Positions 1 to 9,721 are shown, numbered from the stretch's first letter. The stretch: 64,000 bases of DNA from Lachnospiraceae bacterium UBA3641 (GCA_002373875.1 DFKQ01000047.1:1-64000); one strand, 5' to 3'. Notes: a model not told the origin generated them from the letters alone. Program-made: numbers and translations.

Positions 1-3000
1 TATGGCCAAATTCCCATTACCATTACCAAGCAATACATCTGGGGTGATGCTTCGACCCTTACGCCTGCCGCATCCGGTGAGATTGATGCGAAGACCTATC
101 CTTGGAGCATAACGCCGAAGCCCGTCACCGTCAGCGGCATCAAGGCTGAAAACAAGGAGTACGACGCTACAACGACTGCGACGCTTGACTGCTCTGGCGT
201 GACCTTTGCCGGCAAAGCAGACGGCGACAGCCTGACCGTCACCGCCACGGGCGTGTTTGAGAACACGAGCGCGGGCGAAGGTAAGACCGTGACCATCAGC
301 GGCCTCACTCTCGGCGGCGAGAGCGTGGACAACTATACGCTGGCGGAGAGCGGACAGCAGACCAGCGCGACGGCGACTATCACTGCGAAGACTGTCAAAG
401 TCAGCGGCATCGCGGCGGATAACAAATCTTACGACGGCACGGACGCGGCAACGCTGAACACGACCGGCGCGGTATTTCAGGGCAAGCTGGATCAAGACAC
501 GCTGACCGTCACCGCCACGGGCGCGTTTGCGGATAAGAATGTGGGCGAAGACAAAACCGTCAATATCTCCGGCCTCATCCTCGGCGGCGAAAGCGCGGGG
601 AATTATACGCTGGCGGAGAGCGGACAGCAGACAAGCACGACCGCGAACATCACGCCGAAGTCCATCACCGGCGCAGCAGTGACACTGAGCGGGGTGCAGC
701 AGGAATACGATGGCTCTGAAAAAAGCGTCAGCGTGTCCGTTCAGCTGGGCGATACGGTGCTGACCGGGGGGACCGACTATGAGGTGATGGGGACCACCGG
801 GACCGATGAGGGGCCTTATTCCGTGACCGTCACGGGCAAGGGCAACTATACAGGTACTGCCGCGGCGGCGTGGGAGATCGTCCGGCGTGACGCCAACACA
901 AGGACTTTCATCGGAACCATAGACTGGCGCGATGGCGGCAGGGACCACACTGAGCCGCCTGCGCTCACGCTTTATCGCACGACGGGCGCGGTGCCGGAGG
1001 ACCCGGCTGAAGGAGAGCCCGTCACCGACGTCACGCCCCGGTGGAACGGGGACAACACGATCTTCACCTATTCCGGCCTGCGTGTGTTTGCCGACGATGG
1101 CAGCCCCTACAGCTACTGGGTCATCGAGAGCCCGCTGGACGGCTATGAAGCGCCCCAATATCATAACACGGGCACGAACCCGAAGAACGATCGCCTGGAG
1201 AAGGGCGGCAAGATCATCAATTACATCAAACAGGAAAAGATTGTGATCACGGGCACCGTGACCTGGAAACACGGCGGTAATCCCGAGTCAAATCGTCCCA
1301 AAACGGTTACCGTGCATTTACAGGGTAACGGGCTTGACCTGCCGTATAAGGTCATTACGCTTGATGGCACCAAAGACGAAGGTTCCGAAGATGTTGAGCT
1401 TGATCCCATCGACGAAAACACCTGGCGCTTCCGGTTCGGCGGCCTCGACAAGTACGACGGCTCTACCGCCGCGGAGCATATCTATACCGTGCGCGAGGAT
1501 CATGTGGCCAACTACACAACGACCTATGATGACTCGCGTCTTAACATCACCAACACCTATAACACCAACACCCTGGGCGATATCCTCAGGGTGAGGAAGA
1601 CGGTCGATGTGCCGGAGGGTGCATCTGCCTGGACGTGGGACGATAACGCCAGATTCGTGTTCGGCCTGTTTGGCGTGAGCAACACTGCGGGCGTCACGCA
1701 GCCCATGCCCTCCGGCGCGGTCTATGACGACGGAGTATACAAGCTGATTGAGGTGAACAAGAATAGCGCGGAGCAAGAGGCAGGCTTCGGCGCGGTGAGC
1801 TTCGATACGCCCGGTACCTATGTGTACAGCGTGCGTGAGCTGACGCCGGCTGAGTCCGGAACGTCCCGTCTGCCGGGCATGACCTACGACACCGAAGCTT
1901 ATACCGTCACCATAATCGTAGACGAGGAGATGAATCTCTCGGCCGCAGTGACCGATCAGGCAGGAAAGACGGTAGAGAGCGCTGGCGGGGAGAGCACGCT
2001 TACCGGGAAAACAAATACAGATTCCTACGTGCTGCCGTTCACCAACTATTTTGCCGGGAATCAGGTCGACTACGTCATGGCTGCCGGGAATTCTTACACA
2101 GATTCCTCGCAGCTCGACGGCGACGGCCGCCCGCTCGATGTCATCGGCGAGGTGAACGGCAAATTCGGCTTCACCATGAGACCGGTCGGGGACAACGCCG
2201 CTTCGGCACCCATGCCGTCCGACGTCTACTGCTCCGACACGGGGACCGGACTGCAGGGCGAGGGCACAGACCGCGTGTACTACGCGAAGAATGTGAACGG
2301 CCGCGTGCTGTTCGGGGCTGATGCCGCGCACGCCATCAGCTTTACCGCGGAGCAGGCCGGCACCTACTCCTACGAGCTCGCAGAGATCATACCCGACGAT
2401 GCGGTCTATATAGGCGGCGGCTTCTGGTACAACGATAAGGACGAGACGGTCTATGACGGTGTGGTGCACACGCTTGCGCTTACGGCACAGGCAGAGGATG
2501 GCGTGCTCACCGTAACGCTGAGTGAAAACCAAAGCGACACCTGCCTCAACCCCGGGACGGGCACAAAGTATGAGAACGCCAAAAACGTCGCGCGCCAGGA
2601 TGCTGCCGGTATCATCGACAGCACCGGATATCCGCGCCACAAAAACGGCGTGCCGCTGTTTAGCAATTACAAGGAGCCTGAGATCGAAGTCACCGCCCAA
2701 AAGGTATGGGACGACGCCGATAATCAGGACGGCATGCGTCCCAGGCACGTGTACTTCTTAATCGAGCGAAGCGACGGGCAGCCGTTCAAAGACGTGTATG
2801 GCAATAACCTGGATTCGAAGGTCACGATTGCCGGCACCGACTCTGCGAACTACCAGCTTGAGGCCAAGTGGTCCAACCTGCCGCGCTACAGACGCCGGGA
2901 CGATGGTACTTACGAGCAGATAACCTACAAGGTGTTTGAGAGCGCGAACGGAGAGCCCTCCAGAAACAGTGTACCGGGCTACGCGGACCAGGTCATTACG

Positions 3001-6000
3001 GGCGACGACGAGAGGGGCTTCACCATCACCAACAAGCATGTCCCCGAGCTTCGCGGCGTGGCCGTCACCATGCAGTGGAACGACGATGACGACCGCGACG
3101 GCAAGCGCCCCGAGGGAGTGACTTTCCATCTGGACCAGGGGAAAGACGGCGAGTCCACACAGACAGACTACCGGCTGTCCATCACGGTCAGCAGTGACGA
3201 CGGCTGGAAGGCCACATGGCTTGACCTGCCGGCGCGGTACGGGGACTCCTCGAAGGAGTTCGGCTATGTCCCGCGCGGGGAAGACATTTCCGGTTACACG
3301 GCAGGCGGCTTCGTGGAGGGCAAGGCCAGCATGCAGGTCCGGATTCCGGAGGGAGTGACGCCGCTCACGGACAAAGTCATGGTATCGCTGACGGAAAACG
3401 GTAGCGTCACAGGTGTTCCCATCGAGCTCAGCCGGGCAGGCAGCTGGACCGGTACCTTCGAAGGCGTCCTTACGCCGTCAGGTACAGGTGGCTACTCGCA
3501 GTACGGCGTAACCATCAATGGTATCGGCTCAGGTATCGATAGCGGAGACCTGCAGAAAACCATCATCCGCAACTTCACCATCACGGGCACCCATACACCC
3601 GAGAGGCGTGACCTCACTGTGCGCAAGGCCTGGGAGATGCGTGGGGCCGGGATGGTCGGCGTCGGGCAGCCGGACTCGATACGAGTCCGGCTCAAGGCGA
3701 ATGGCAAGTACCTGGGAGACGCGGTGACGCTGACGAATGCGGAAAACTGGCAGCACACCTGGAGCGACCTCTACGTATATGAGGGCGGCTCTCCGATCGA
3801 CTACACGGTCGAGGAGCTCAATGTTCCCGCATACTACACACGCTCGGACGAGCAGTCTGGCGACCTGTACAAGATCACCAACACCTTTAACATCGATGTG
3901 ACGAAGGCTCCGGCAGCGAGACCAGAGCTTGCTTACTATGGTGACGCGCAGGATCTGATCACGGCAGGAGAAGCTTCCAACGGCACCTTCCTGTATGCGC
4001 TTGGTCAAAATGCGGACACTGCGCCTGCCGATAACCTTTATTCCACATCCATCCCTACAGCAACAAACGCCGGAACCTACTATGTATGGTATAAGGTTAT
4101 CGGGGATGCGAACCATAATGATCATGTACCGGAAACGCCGGTCAGCGTTACAATTGCAAAGGTAGAGTATACCGGAACAAAAACAGCTTCCGCAACGGTC
4201 CGGAGTGGAGAGGCTACAAGCGGTAAGACCGTAGCACTTCCCGCATTGCCGGAGGGAGCAAGCTATGCTTCCACAGGAACTGCCGGGGGAAATATGGCTG
4301 CTCTGATAGATGGAACGCCATCGGTTGAAGGCACCACCCTGACCTTCAGCACTACAAGTCAGGATGATCAGACAACTGCCACCATCACGATCCATGTGAC
4401 TGGAGCAACGAATTATGAAGATTATGATGTGGTCGTAACCGTTACGGCAAAGGCTAAGGATGAAACAGTCGTGACGATCACAGGAATTCCTCCGATAGTA
4501 ATAGAATACGGTGATACGATTGTTCTTTCCGGTTCGGTACAAAATCCGGGAACAAACGGAACATGGACCTGGACGAGCAGTGATCCTGAAGCGCTTAAGA
4601 TCACACCGGATGGAGCAAATGCAACTATCGAAATGATGAAAGTCGGGACTGCGACAATTACGGCAAAATATGAATCGGAAACAACCCTGGGCGAAGCGCA
4701 GAGCAGTCTGACCGTCAGTCAGAAGCAACTGGGTATCAACTGGAAGAATACAAGCTTTACGTATGATGGTACATCCCATATACCGACAGCGACCCTTTCC
4801 GGTGTGAAGAGCGGCGACACATGCACGGTCAGTGTTACCGGGGCACAGATAAATGCCGGAAGCCATACGGCTACGGCTTCCCTGACTGGAACAGATAGCG
4901 GTAATTATGCCTTACCGGAGGATAAGAAGACCCGCAGCTTTACCATAAGCAAGGCAAGCATCAGTTCTGCAACGGTTACACTTGGAGCGACCCTGACATA
5001 TACAGGAAGTGAGCAGTCCCAGAGTGTATCTAAGGTGGAACTGAGCGGAAGGACAATAAACTCATCGGATTATACTGTAACTAACAATAGTGGAAGGAAT
5101 GCGGGCAGCTATACCTTAACCGTTACGGCTAAGGCTGGCAGCAATTACACGGGCTCGGTAAGAAAAACATTTACCATTGCGAAGAAGGCCATGACGCCGA
5201 CGGTAATCGTAACGGACAGCTACAGCTATACCGGAAGTGCCATCACACCGGATTATACCGTAAAGAACGGAAGTACCATCATGGCAGCTTCGGAATATAC
5301 CGTATCCTTAAGTGACAACATAAATGCCGGAGAAGGGAAGCTGACCATTACAGCGGCTGCCGGCGGTAATTACAGCTTTGAATCTGTGACAAAGAATTTT
5401 ACCATTGCAAAGGCAGCAATTACGCCGACGGTAACCGTAACGGGCAGCTACAGCTACACCGGAAGTGCCATCACACCGGCTTATACCGTAAAGAACGGAA
5501 GTACCACTCTGGCGGCTTCGGAATACACAGTATCCTTAAGTGACAACGTGGAAGCCGGAGAAGGAAAGCTGACCGTAACGGCAGCATCGGGAAGCAATTA
5601 CAGCTTTGAACCGGTGACAAAGAGTTTTACCATTGCGAAGAAAGCCATAACGCCGGCGGTAACCGTAACGGGCAGCTACAGCTATACCGGAAGTGCCATA
5701 ACTCCGGATTATACCGTAAAGAACGGAAGTACTGCCATGGATGCTTCGGATTATACCGTATCCTTAAGTGACAACGTGGAAGCCGGAGAAGGGAAGCTGA
5801 CCGTAACGGCAGCATCGGGAAGCAATTACAGCTTTGAACCGGTGACAAAGAGTTTTACCATTGCGAAGAAAGCCATAACCCCGGCGGTAACCGTAACAGG
5901 CAGCTACAGCTATACCGGAAGTGCCATCACACCGGCTTATACCGTAAAGAACGAAAATGCCACTCTGGATGCTTCGGAATATACCGTATCCTTAAGTGAC

Positions 6001-8592
6001 AACGTGGCAGCCGGAGAAGGGAAGCTGACCATAACGTCAGCATCCGGAGGCAATTACAGCTTTGAACCGGTGATCGTAAGCTTTACCATTGCCAAGGCAG
6101 CCATAAGGCCGACGGTAATCGTAACGGGCAGCTACAGCTATACCGGAAGTGCCATCACACCGGATTATACCGTAAAGAACGGAAGTACCATCATGGCAGC
6201 TTCGGAATATACCGTTTCCTTAAGTGACAACATAAATGCCGGAGAAGGGAAGCTAACCATTACAGCGGCTGCCGGAGGCAATTACAGTTTTGATCCGGTG
6301 ACCATGAGCTTTACCATTGCGAAGGCAGCCCATGAGGACGTGCAGGTTAGCGGAAAAGCAAAATACGGCTCAAACGGAACGATGGCGCTTGATTCATATA
6401 TTGAAGCAGGCGGCAGCATCGGGACGATAAGCGTATCGGATAATTCGTCCGTATTATCAGGCGAGCCTTCCATCAGCGGAACTACTCTATCCTACAACTT
6501 TGCGGACATAGCAGAGAATTTCGGAAAGACCGCCGTGGTAACGGTTCCGGTGAAGGACAGTACGAACTATCATGACTATGCGATCCTTATAAGGCTTACG
6601 GTGGATTGCCCACATGAAAATACCGGGATCAGGAATGAGAAGACGGCAACCTGTACGGAACAGGGTTATACAGGTGACAGGTATTGTAAGGATTGCGGAA
6701 CCCTGATACAGAGCGGTGAGGCAACTCCCATCGATCCGGACAATCATGCATATGATGACGGCGTGATCACCACACAGCCCACGATCTTTGCAGATGGTGT
6801 GAAGACCTATACCTGTATCCGCTGCCATCATACCTATACAGAGGTTATTCCAAAGGTTGATGATGGAGAGGATCACAGTGATCTGATCGAGGATATGAAG
6901 GACTTAAGCGGAAACAACGTTCCGAAGGTGGAAGCTATAAAGGATGAAACCGGCAAGGAAATCGGGAAGCAGATCCTGATCGGCGGAGAAGAGGTTGAGA
7001 AGACCGTTACGGATGCTGAAGGCAATGAGACCGTACAGACCTCTATCTGGATAGGCGGTCTTGAGAGCAGTTACAGGTACACGGGCTCAGCCATCAAGCC
7101 TTCCTTCAATGTATATGACGGCACGAAGAAACTGACTTCCGGCACGGACTACTCCGTAAGCTATAAGAACAATAAGAACGCGGGCGATACGGCCACGATC
7201 ACGATAAGCTTCAATGGGAATTATAATGGGACAGAGCAGGAGAAAGTGACCTTTGCGATAACGCCGGCTGTGCTGGGTGAGGATGTGGTTGCCGCAGATG
7301 TTACCACCTATGCAAGCGGAAAGACGCTGAAACCGGTTCCGACAATGAAATGGCCATCTACGGGAAAGAGCATTGATAAGAAGAATTTCACCTTCGCGTA
7401 TAAGGATGCGAAAGGGGATGACATTACCGAAATTAAGGAAGCGGGTCAGTACAAGGTGGTCATTACATCGAAGAATGGAAGCTTTACTGGAGAGACTGAA
7501 GCCGCTATCACGGTAACGGGAAGTAGGAAGCTTCTTCTTTCCGGAGCGACGGTGAAGCTAAGCCCGAATAAGTATACATATACGGGAGATCCGATCACTC
7601 CGGCAAGCGGAAGCTATACCCTTAAGCTTAATGGAAAGAACCTGGCCGAGAATACTGATTATGTGGTCAGTGAAGTGACAGATAACGTAAATGCCGGTAC
7701 AGCTACCATAACCTTTGCCGCAAAGGAAGGCAATGAATCAGGCTATGTGGGAACAAAGAGTGCGACCTTTAAGATAGTCAAAGGAAGGGAACTGAAACAG
7801 GACGATGGATTTACCTACAGCTACTCTGAATCCGTGCCTTATGCCAAGGGCGGAGCAAAGCCTGCGGTTGTCGTAAAGGACGGAGATGACACCCTCAAGG
7901 CTGGGACGGATTATACCGTAAGCTACAGTAAGAATACAAAGGTTACAAACGGAGCCACTGCTGTAATTACCATCACGGGTAAGGGCAATTACAAGGGCAG
8001 CGTTAAGAAGTATTTCACCATCACGGTTCAGGATATAGAAAAGCTTAAGGACGGGATCAGTGTTGATGACAAGACGGAATCCAGGAAGGGTTATAAGAAT
8101 CCGACCGTTACGATCATTGATCTTGATGGGAAGAAGCTGAAGGCGGGGACAGACTATGTCATAGATGGTGCAAGCTATTCGGAACCTGATGAGAATGGTG
8201 TGGTGATGGCTAAGATAAACGGTAAGGGTAACTATACCGGCACGGCAAGCATCACCTATCGTTACATCAAGGCAGCCCAGAATCTGTCCAAGACCAAAGT
8301 GATGAAGAAGATTGCGGACAAGACCTATACCGGCAGGGAAGTCAGGCTGACAGACTCAGATCTGACGGGAATTCTTTATACGGGAAATAAAAAAACGCAC
8401 ACTTATCTGATACCCGGAACGGATTTCGTAGTGTTGAGATATTCAAACAACACGAAATCCGGTACAGCGAAGGTGACTGTTAAGGGTATCGGAAGCTACG
8501 GTGGAACCAAGACGCTGACCTTTAAGATCAGGCAGAAGAAAGGTGATTATAAAGGCGCACTGGTTGGCGGAGAATGGACAAAGGTTCAGTGA
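1..8592 (+). CDS. Giant repeat-rich surface protein, 5'-truncated (YDG/MBG, Cna-B, pilin-like and Big_2-like domains)
   Basis: The reading frame is open from base 1, so the start and any signal peptide lie upstream; 2,863 residues are visible. In order: YDG-type repeats (about 118-657), an MBG-like unit (658-895), Cna-B-like units (895-1570), two pilin-type isopeptide domains (about 1570-2050 and 2050-2670, each closing with FTNYF or LFSNY), three more Cna-B-like units (2670-3890), further MBG-like units, one Big_2-like unit (4470-4710), five 76-residue repeats, a Cys-rich module (6610-6860) and six or more MBG-like units. These families build extracellular stalks, so a surface adhesin is inferred. 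The C-terminus ends KGALVGGEWTKVQ with no LPxTG motif or membrane anchor, so attachment is unexplained. Bases 1 to about 3890 look much richer in G+C than the rest. No partner gene is adjacent. Confidence 0.88.
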   Translation, partial: YGQIPITITKQYIWGDASTLTPAASGEIDAKTYPWSITPKPVTVSGIKAENKEYDATTTATLDCSGVTFAGKADGDSLTVTATGVFENTSAGEGKTVTISGLTLGGESVDNYTLAESGQQTSATATITAKTVKVSGIAADNKSYDGTDAATLNTTGAVFQGKLDQDTLTVTATGAFADKNVGEDKTVNISGLILGGESAGNYTLAESGQQTSTTANITPKSITGAAVTLSGVQQEYDGSEKSVSVSVQLGDTVLTGGTDYEVMGTTGTDEGPYSVTVTGKGNYTGTAAAAWEIVRRDANTRTFIGTIDWRDGGRDHTEPPALTLYRTTGAVPEDPAEGEPVTDVTPRWNGDNTIFTYSGLRVFADDGSPYSYWVIESPLDGYEAPQYHNTGTNPKNDRLEKGGKIINYIKQEKIVITGTVTWKHGGNPESNRPKTVTVHLQGNGLDLPYKVITLDGTKDEGSEDVELDPIDENTWRFRFGGLDKYDGSTAAEHIYTVREDHVANYTTTYDDSRLNITNTYNTNTLGDILRVRKTVDVPEGASAWTWDDNARFVFGLFGVSNTAGVTQPMPSGAVYDDGVYKLIEVNKNSAEQEAGFGAVSFDTPGTYVYSVRELTPAESGTSRLPGMTYDTEAYTVTIIVDEEMNLSAAVTDQAGKTVESAGGESTLTGKTNTDSYVLPFTNYFAGNQVDYVMAAGNSYTDSSQLDGDGRPLDVIGEVNGKFGFTMRPVGDNAASAPMPSDVYCSDTGTGLQGEGTDRVYYAKNVNGRVLFGADAAHAISFTAEQAGTYSYELAEIIPDDAVYIGGGFWYNDKDETVYDGVVHTLALTAQAEDGVLTVTLSENQSDTCLNPGTGTKYENAKNVARQDAAGIIDSTGYPRHKNGVPLFSNYKEPEIEVTAQKVWDDADNQDGMRPRHVYFLIERSDGQPFKDVYGNNLDSKVTIAGTDSANYQLEAKWSNLPRYRRRDDGTYEQITYKVFESANGEPSRNSVPGYADQVITGDDERGFTITNKHVPELRGVAVTMQWNDDDDRDGKRPEGVTFHLDQGKDGESTQTDYRLSITVSSDDGWKATWLDLPARYGDSSKEFGYVPRGEDISGYTAGGFVEGKASMQVRIPEGVTPLTDKVMVSLTENGSVTGVPIELSRAGSWTGTFEGVLTPSGTGGYSQYGVTINGIGSGIDSGDLQKTIIRNFTITGTHTPERRDLTVRKAWEMRGAGMVGVGQPDSIRVRLKANGKYLGDAVTLTNAENWQHTWSDLYVYEGGSPIDYTVEELNVPAYYTRSDEQSGDLYKITNTFNIDVTKAPAARPELAYYGDAQDLITAGEASNGTFLYALGQNADTAPADNLYSTSIPTATNAGTYYVWYKVIGDANHNDHVPETPVSVTIAKVEYTGTKTASATVRSGEATSGKTVALPALPEGASYASTGTAGGNMAALIDGTPSVEGTTLTFSTTSQDDQTTATITIHVTGATNYEDYDVVVTVTAKAKDETVVTITGIPPIVIEYGDTIVLSGSVQNPGTNGTWTWTSSDPEALKITPDGANATIEMMKVGTATITAKYESETTLGEAQSSLTVSQKQLGINWKNTSFTYDGTSHIPTATLSGVKSGDTCTVSVTGAQINAGSHTATASLTGTDSGNYALPEDKKTRSFTISKASISSATVTLGATLTYTGSEQSQSVSKVELSGRTINSSDYTVTNNSGRNAGSYTLTVTAKAGSNYTGSVRKTFTIAKKAMTPTVIVTDSYSYTGSAITPDYTVKNGSTIMAASEYTVSLSDNINAGEGKLTITAAAGGNYSFESVTKNFTIAKAAITPTVTVTGSYSYTGSAITPAYTVKNGSTTLAASEYTVSLSDNVEAGEGKLTVTAASGSNYSFEPVTKSFTIAKKAITPAVTVTGSYSYTGSAITPDYTVKNGSTAMDASDYTVSLSDNVEAGEGKLTVTAASGSNYSFEPVTKSFTIAKKAITPAVTVTGSYSYTGSAITPAYTVKNENATLDASEYTVSLSDNVAAGEGKLTITSASGGNYSFEPVIVSFTIAKAAIRPTVIVTGSYSYTGSAITPDYTVKNGSTIMAASEYTVSLSDNINAGEGKLTITAAAGGNYSFDPVTMSFTIAKAAHEDVQVSGKAKYGSNGTMALDSYIEAGGSIGTISVSDNSSVLSGEPSISGTTLSYNFADIAENFGKTAVVTVPVKDSTNYHDYAILIRLTVDCPHENTGIRNEKTATCTEQGYTGDRYCKDCGTLIQSGEATPIDPDNHAYDDGVITTQPTIFADGVKTYTCIRCHHTYTEVIPKVDDGEDHSDLIEDMKDLSGNNVPKVEAIKDETGKEIGKQILIGGEEVEKTVTDAEGNETVQTSIWIGGLESSYRYTGSAIKPSFNVYDGTKKLTSGTDYSVSYKNNKNAGDTATITISFNGNYNGTEQEKVTFAITPAVLGEDVVAADVTTYASGKTLKPVPTMKWPSTGKSIDKKNFTFAYKDAKGDDITEIKEAGQYKVVITSKNGSFTGETEAAITVTGSRKLLLSGATVKLSPNKYTYTGDPITPASGSYTLKLNGKNLAENTDYVVSEVTDNVNAGTATITFAAKEGNESGYVGTKSATFKIVKGRELKQDDGFTYSYSESVPYAKGGAKPAVVVKDGDDTLKAGTDYTVSYSKNTKVTNGATAVITITGKGNYKGSVKKYFTITVQDIEKLKDGISVDDKTESRKGYKNPTVTIIDLDGKKLKAGTDYVIDGASYSEPDENGVVMAKINGKGNYTGTASITYRYIKAAQNLSKTKVMKKIADKTYTGREVRLTDSDLTGILYTGNKKTHTYLIPGTDFVVLRYSNNTKSGTAKVTVKGIGSYGGTKTLTFKIRQKKGDYKGALVGGEWTKVQ
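5191..6330 (+). repeat. Five tandem 228-bp coding repeats (76-residue MBG-like units)
   Basis: Unit starts are 5191, 5419, 5647, 5875 and 6103, and the array ends at 6330, so every unit is exactly 228 bp. Each encodes a block with the core SYSYTGSAITP, then EYTVSLSDN (DYTVSLSDN in one unit), an AGEGKLT segment and a closing SFTIAK-like strand. Units 2 and 3 are almost identical over their second halves, which points to recent duplication or gene conversion. The array is in frame and codes for stalk domains. Confidence 0.95.
6610..6860 (+). other. Cys-rich zinc-ribbon-like module inside the surface protein
   Basis: This segment encodes a module with the motifs CPHENTG, ATCTEQGYTG, YCKDCGTLI, and later YTCIRCHHTY. 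The paired CxxC motifs and nearby His residues resemble the small Cys/His modules often found between beta-sandwich repeats in clostridial secreted proteins. Metal binding is inferred from the motif and has not been shown. It separates the 76-residue array from the C-terminal MBG-like units. Confidence 0.6.
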
Positions 8593-8618
8593 ACCTTTGT
8601 CCGGCCGTTTACCAGTGC
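8557..8618 (+). terminator. Two-tier hairpin over the stop codon of the surface protein
   Basis: A perfect 12-bp stem pairs 8576-8587 with 8591-8602 around a 3-nt loop that contains part of the TGA stop (8590-8592). An outer 8-bp stem pairs 8557-8564 (GCACTGGT) with 8611-8618 (ACCAGTGC). No T-run follows, so it may act as an mRNA 3'-end stabiliser or a non-canonical terminator. Confidence 0.5.
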
Positions 8619-8654
8619 CGGGCACGAGCAGCCGCGGTGGAAGAATTGAGTAAC

Positions 8655-8700
8655 TATAGTAAACGAAATAAATAATTTCGTTTACTATAATAAATTGATT
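8655..8700. repeat. 46-bp palindromic repeat element, copy 1
   Basis: A 15-bp perfect inverted repeat (arms 8655-8669 and 8675-8689, core AGTAAACGAAAT) encloses a 5-nt loop and is followed by an 11-nt tail. The whole 46 bp recurs, exactly reverse-complemented, at 25584-25629. A diverged third copy lies at 54205-54230. The stem is A+T-rich and not followed by a T-run, so it is not a typical terminator. Confidence 0.85.
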
Positions 8701-8740
8701 TAAGGTGAATAGAAGCTGCAGATCAGGCAGGAAAGAAATA

Positions 8741-8779
8741 TTAAGGTTACGTTAAGGCTTTCAGGCTTTTCCATTAAGG
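8741..8779 (+). promoter_or_regulatory. TTAAGG direct repeats in 11-bp phase (putative OmpR/PhoB-type box)
   Basis: TTAAGG occurs at 8741-8746, 8752-8757 and 8774-8779, spacings of 11 and 22 bp. Response regulators of the OmpR/PhoB family bind hexamer direct repeats in 11-bp phase. A -10-like TATAAT follows at 8789-8794 and there is no good -35, as expected of an activator-dependent promoter. The downstream genes are a DUF975 protein and an OmpR-type two-component system, so autoregulation is inferred. Confidence 0.5.
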
Positions 8780-8859
8780 TTTCTTATATATAATTCCCGA
8801 TGTAAGGCATATAGGCGAAGACCATACTTCGCAATAACTGATGAAAAGAGGAGAGAATT

Positions 8860-9702
8860 ATGTGGACAAGAAGTGAATTAAAGGAAAGAGGTAAGGCTGC
8901 ATTTAGGGCCAACTACTGGAAGTGTGTACTGGTGGCTTTGATCGTGGCTCTTATAAGCGGAGGCTGTTCAACCGGTTCCGGTTACAGTTCAGGCGGTAAT
9001 GCTTCGGAAATGATCAATGAGATCAAGAATCGTGGTGGATCATCATCGGATGTAAATGGTGGGAATGATACCGGGGATTTTTCTTCGGGAACGTCTGATG
9101 GGATGGTTGAAGGTCAGGATAACGGTCCGGATTCGGGAACCTTTGCAGCAGTCATGATAGTTTTCTTTGTAGTATTGATCATAATCATCATAGCAACGGT
9201 AATAGGATTTTTAATAAGTGCTTTCCTGTTAAATCCTGTCAGGATAGGATGTAACCGGTTCTTTGTAAATAATCTGGATGATCCTGCCGACCTTTCCTGT
9301 TTAAGCCGTGGCTTTGACGGGAACTATAAGAACGTGGTCAAGGTCATGTTCTTCAGAGACCTGTATCTTTTCCTTTGGTGTCTTATACCCGTTGCGGGCA
9401 TATTCATTGCTATAGTTAAGGGATTCGAATACAGGATGATACCTTACCTTATGGCCGATGATCCTGACCTTGATAAGGACGAGGCATTTTCACTCAGCAA
9501 GGAGATGATGGACGGACAGAAGTGGAATGCGTTTGTACTGGATCTGTCCTTCATCGGCTGGCACCTGCTTTCTCTGCTGACACTTGGTATCCTTGAGATA
9601 TTCTATGTGGCACCTTATGTGGAATCAACCAAGGCAGCCCTTTACGAAACCTTAAACAGCGGTTATACTGACGTTATAGAAGACAGGAACAGCATTTACT
9701 AA
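8860..9702 (+). CDS. DUF975 family integral membrane protein
   Basis: A 280-residue protein beginning MWTRSELKERGKAAFRANYW, the characteristic N-terminus of the DUF975 family. Hydrophobic segments lie near residues 20-35, 93-125, 165-190 and 225-255. A Gly/Ser/Asp-rich stretch (about 40-90) separates the first two and is probably extracytoplasmic. The family is widespread in Clostridia and has no established function. GAGGAGA sits 6 nt before the ATG. The gene leads an apparent operon with the response regulator (19 nt downstream) and kinase, so it may be part of that system's output or sensing. That link is inferred from position only. Confidence 0.85.
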   Translation: MWTRSELKERGKAAFRANYWKCVLVALIVALISGGCSTGSGYSSGGNASEMINEIKNRGGSSSDVNGGNDTGDFSSGTSDGMVEGQDNGPDSGTFAAVMIVFFVVLIIIIIATVIGFLISAFLLNPVRIGCNRFFVNNLDDPADLSCLSRGFDGNYKNVVKVMFFRDLYLFLWCLIPVAGIFIAIVKGFEYRMIPYLMADDPDLDKDEAFSLSKEMMDGQKWNAFVLDLSFIGWHLLSLLTLGILEIFYVAPYVESTKAALYETLNSGYTDVIEDRNSIY

Positions 9703-9721
9703 GCCGCAGGGATTAAGGATT

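Noticed and set aside
1318..2748. 476-residue open frame on the - strand inside the surface-protein gene
   Set aside because: It is a shadow of the G+C-rich coding strand: no ribosome binding site, no recognisable domain and low-complexity composition. The same applies to 3529-4866 on the - strand.
5191..6330. CRISPR-like or satellite array
   Set aside because: Units are 228 bp, in frame and encode domain repeats of a surface protein. There are no spacers.
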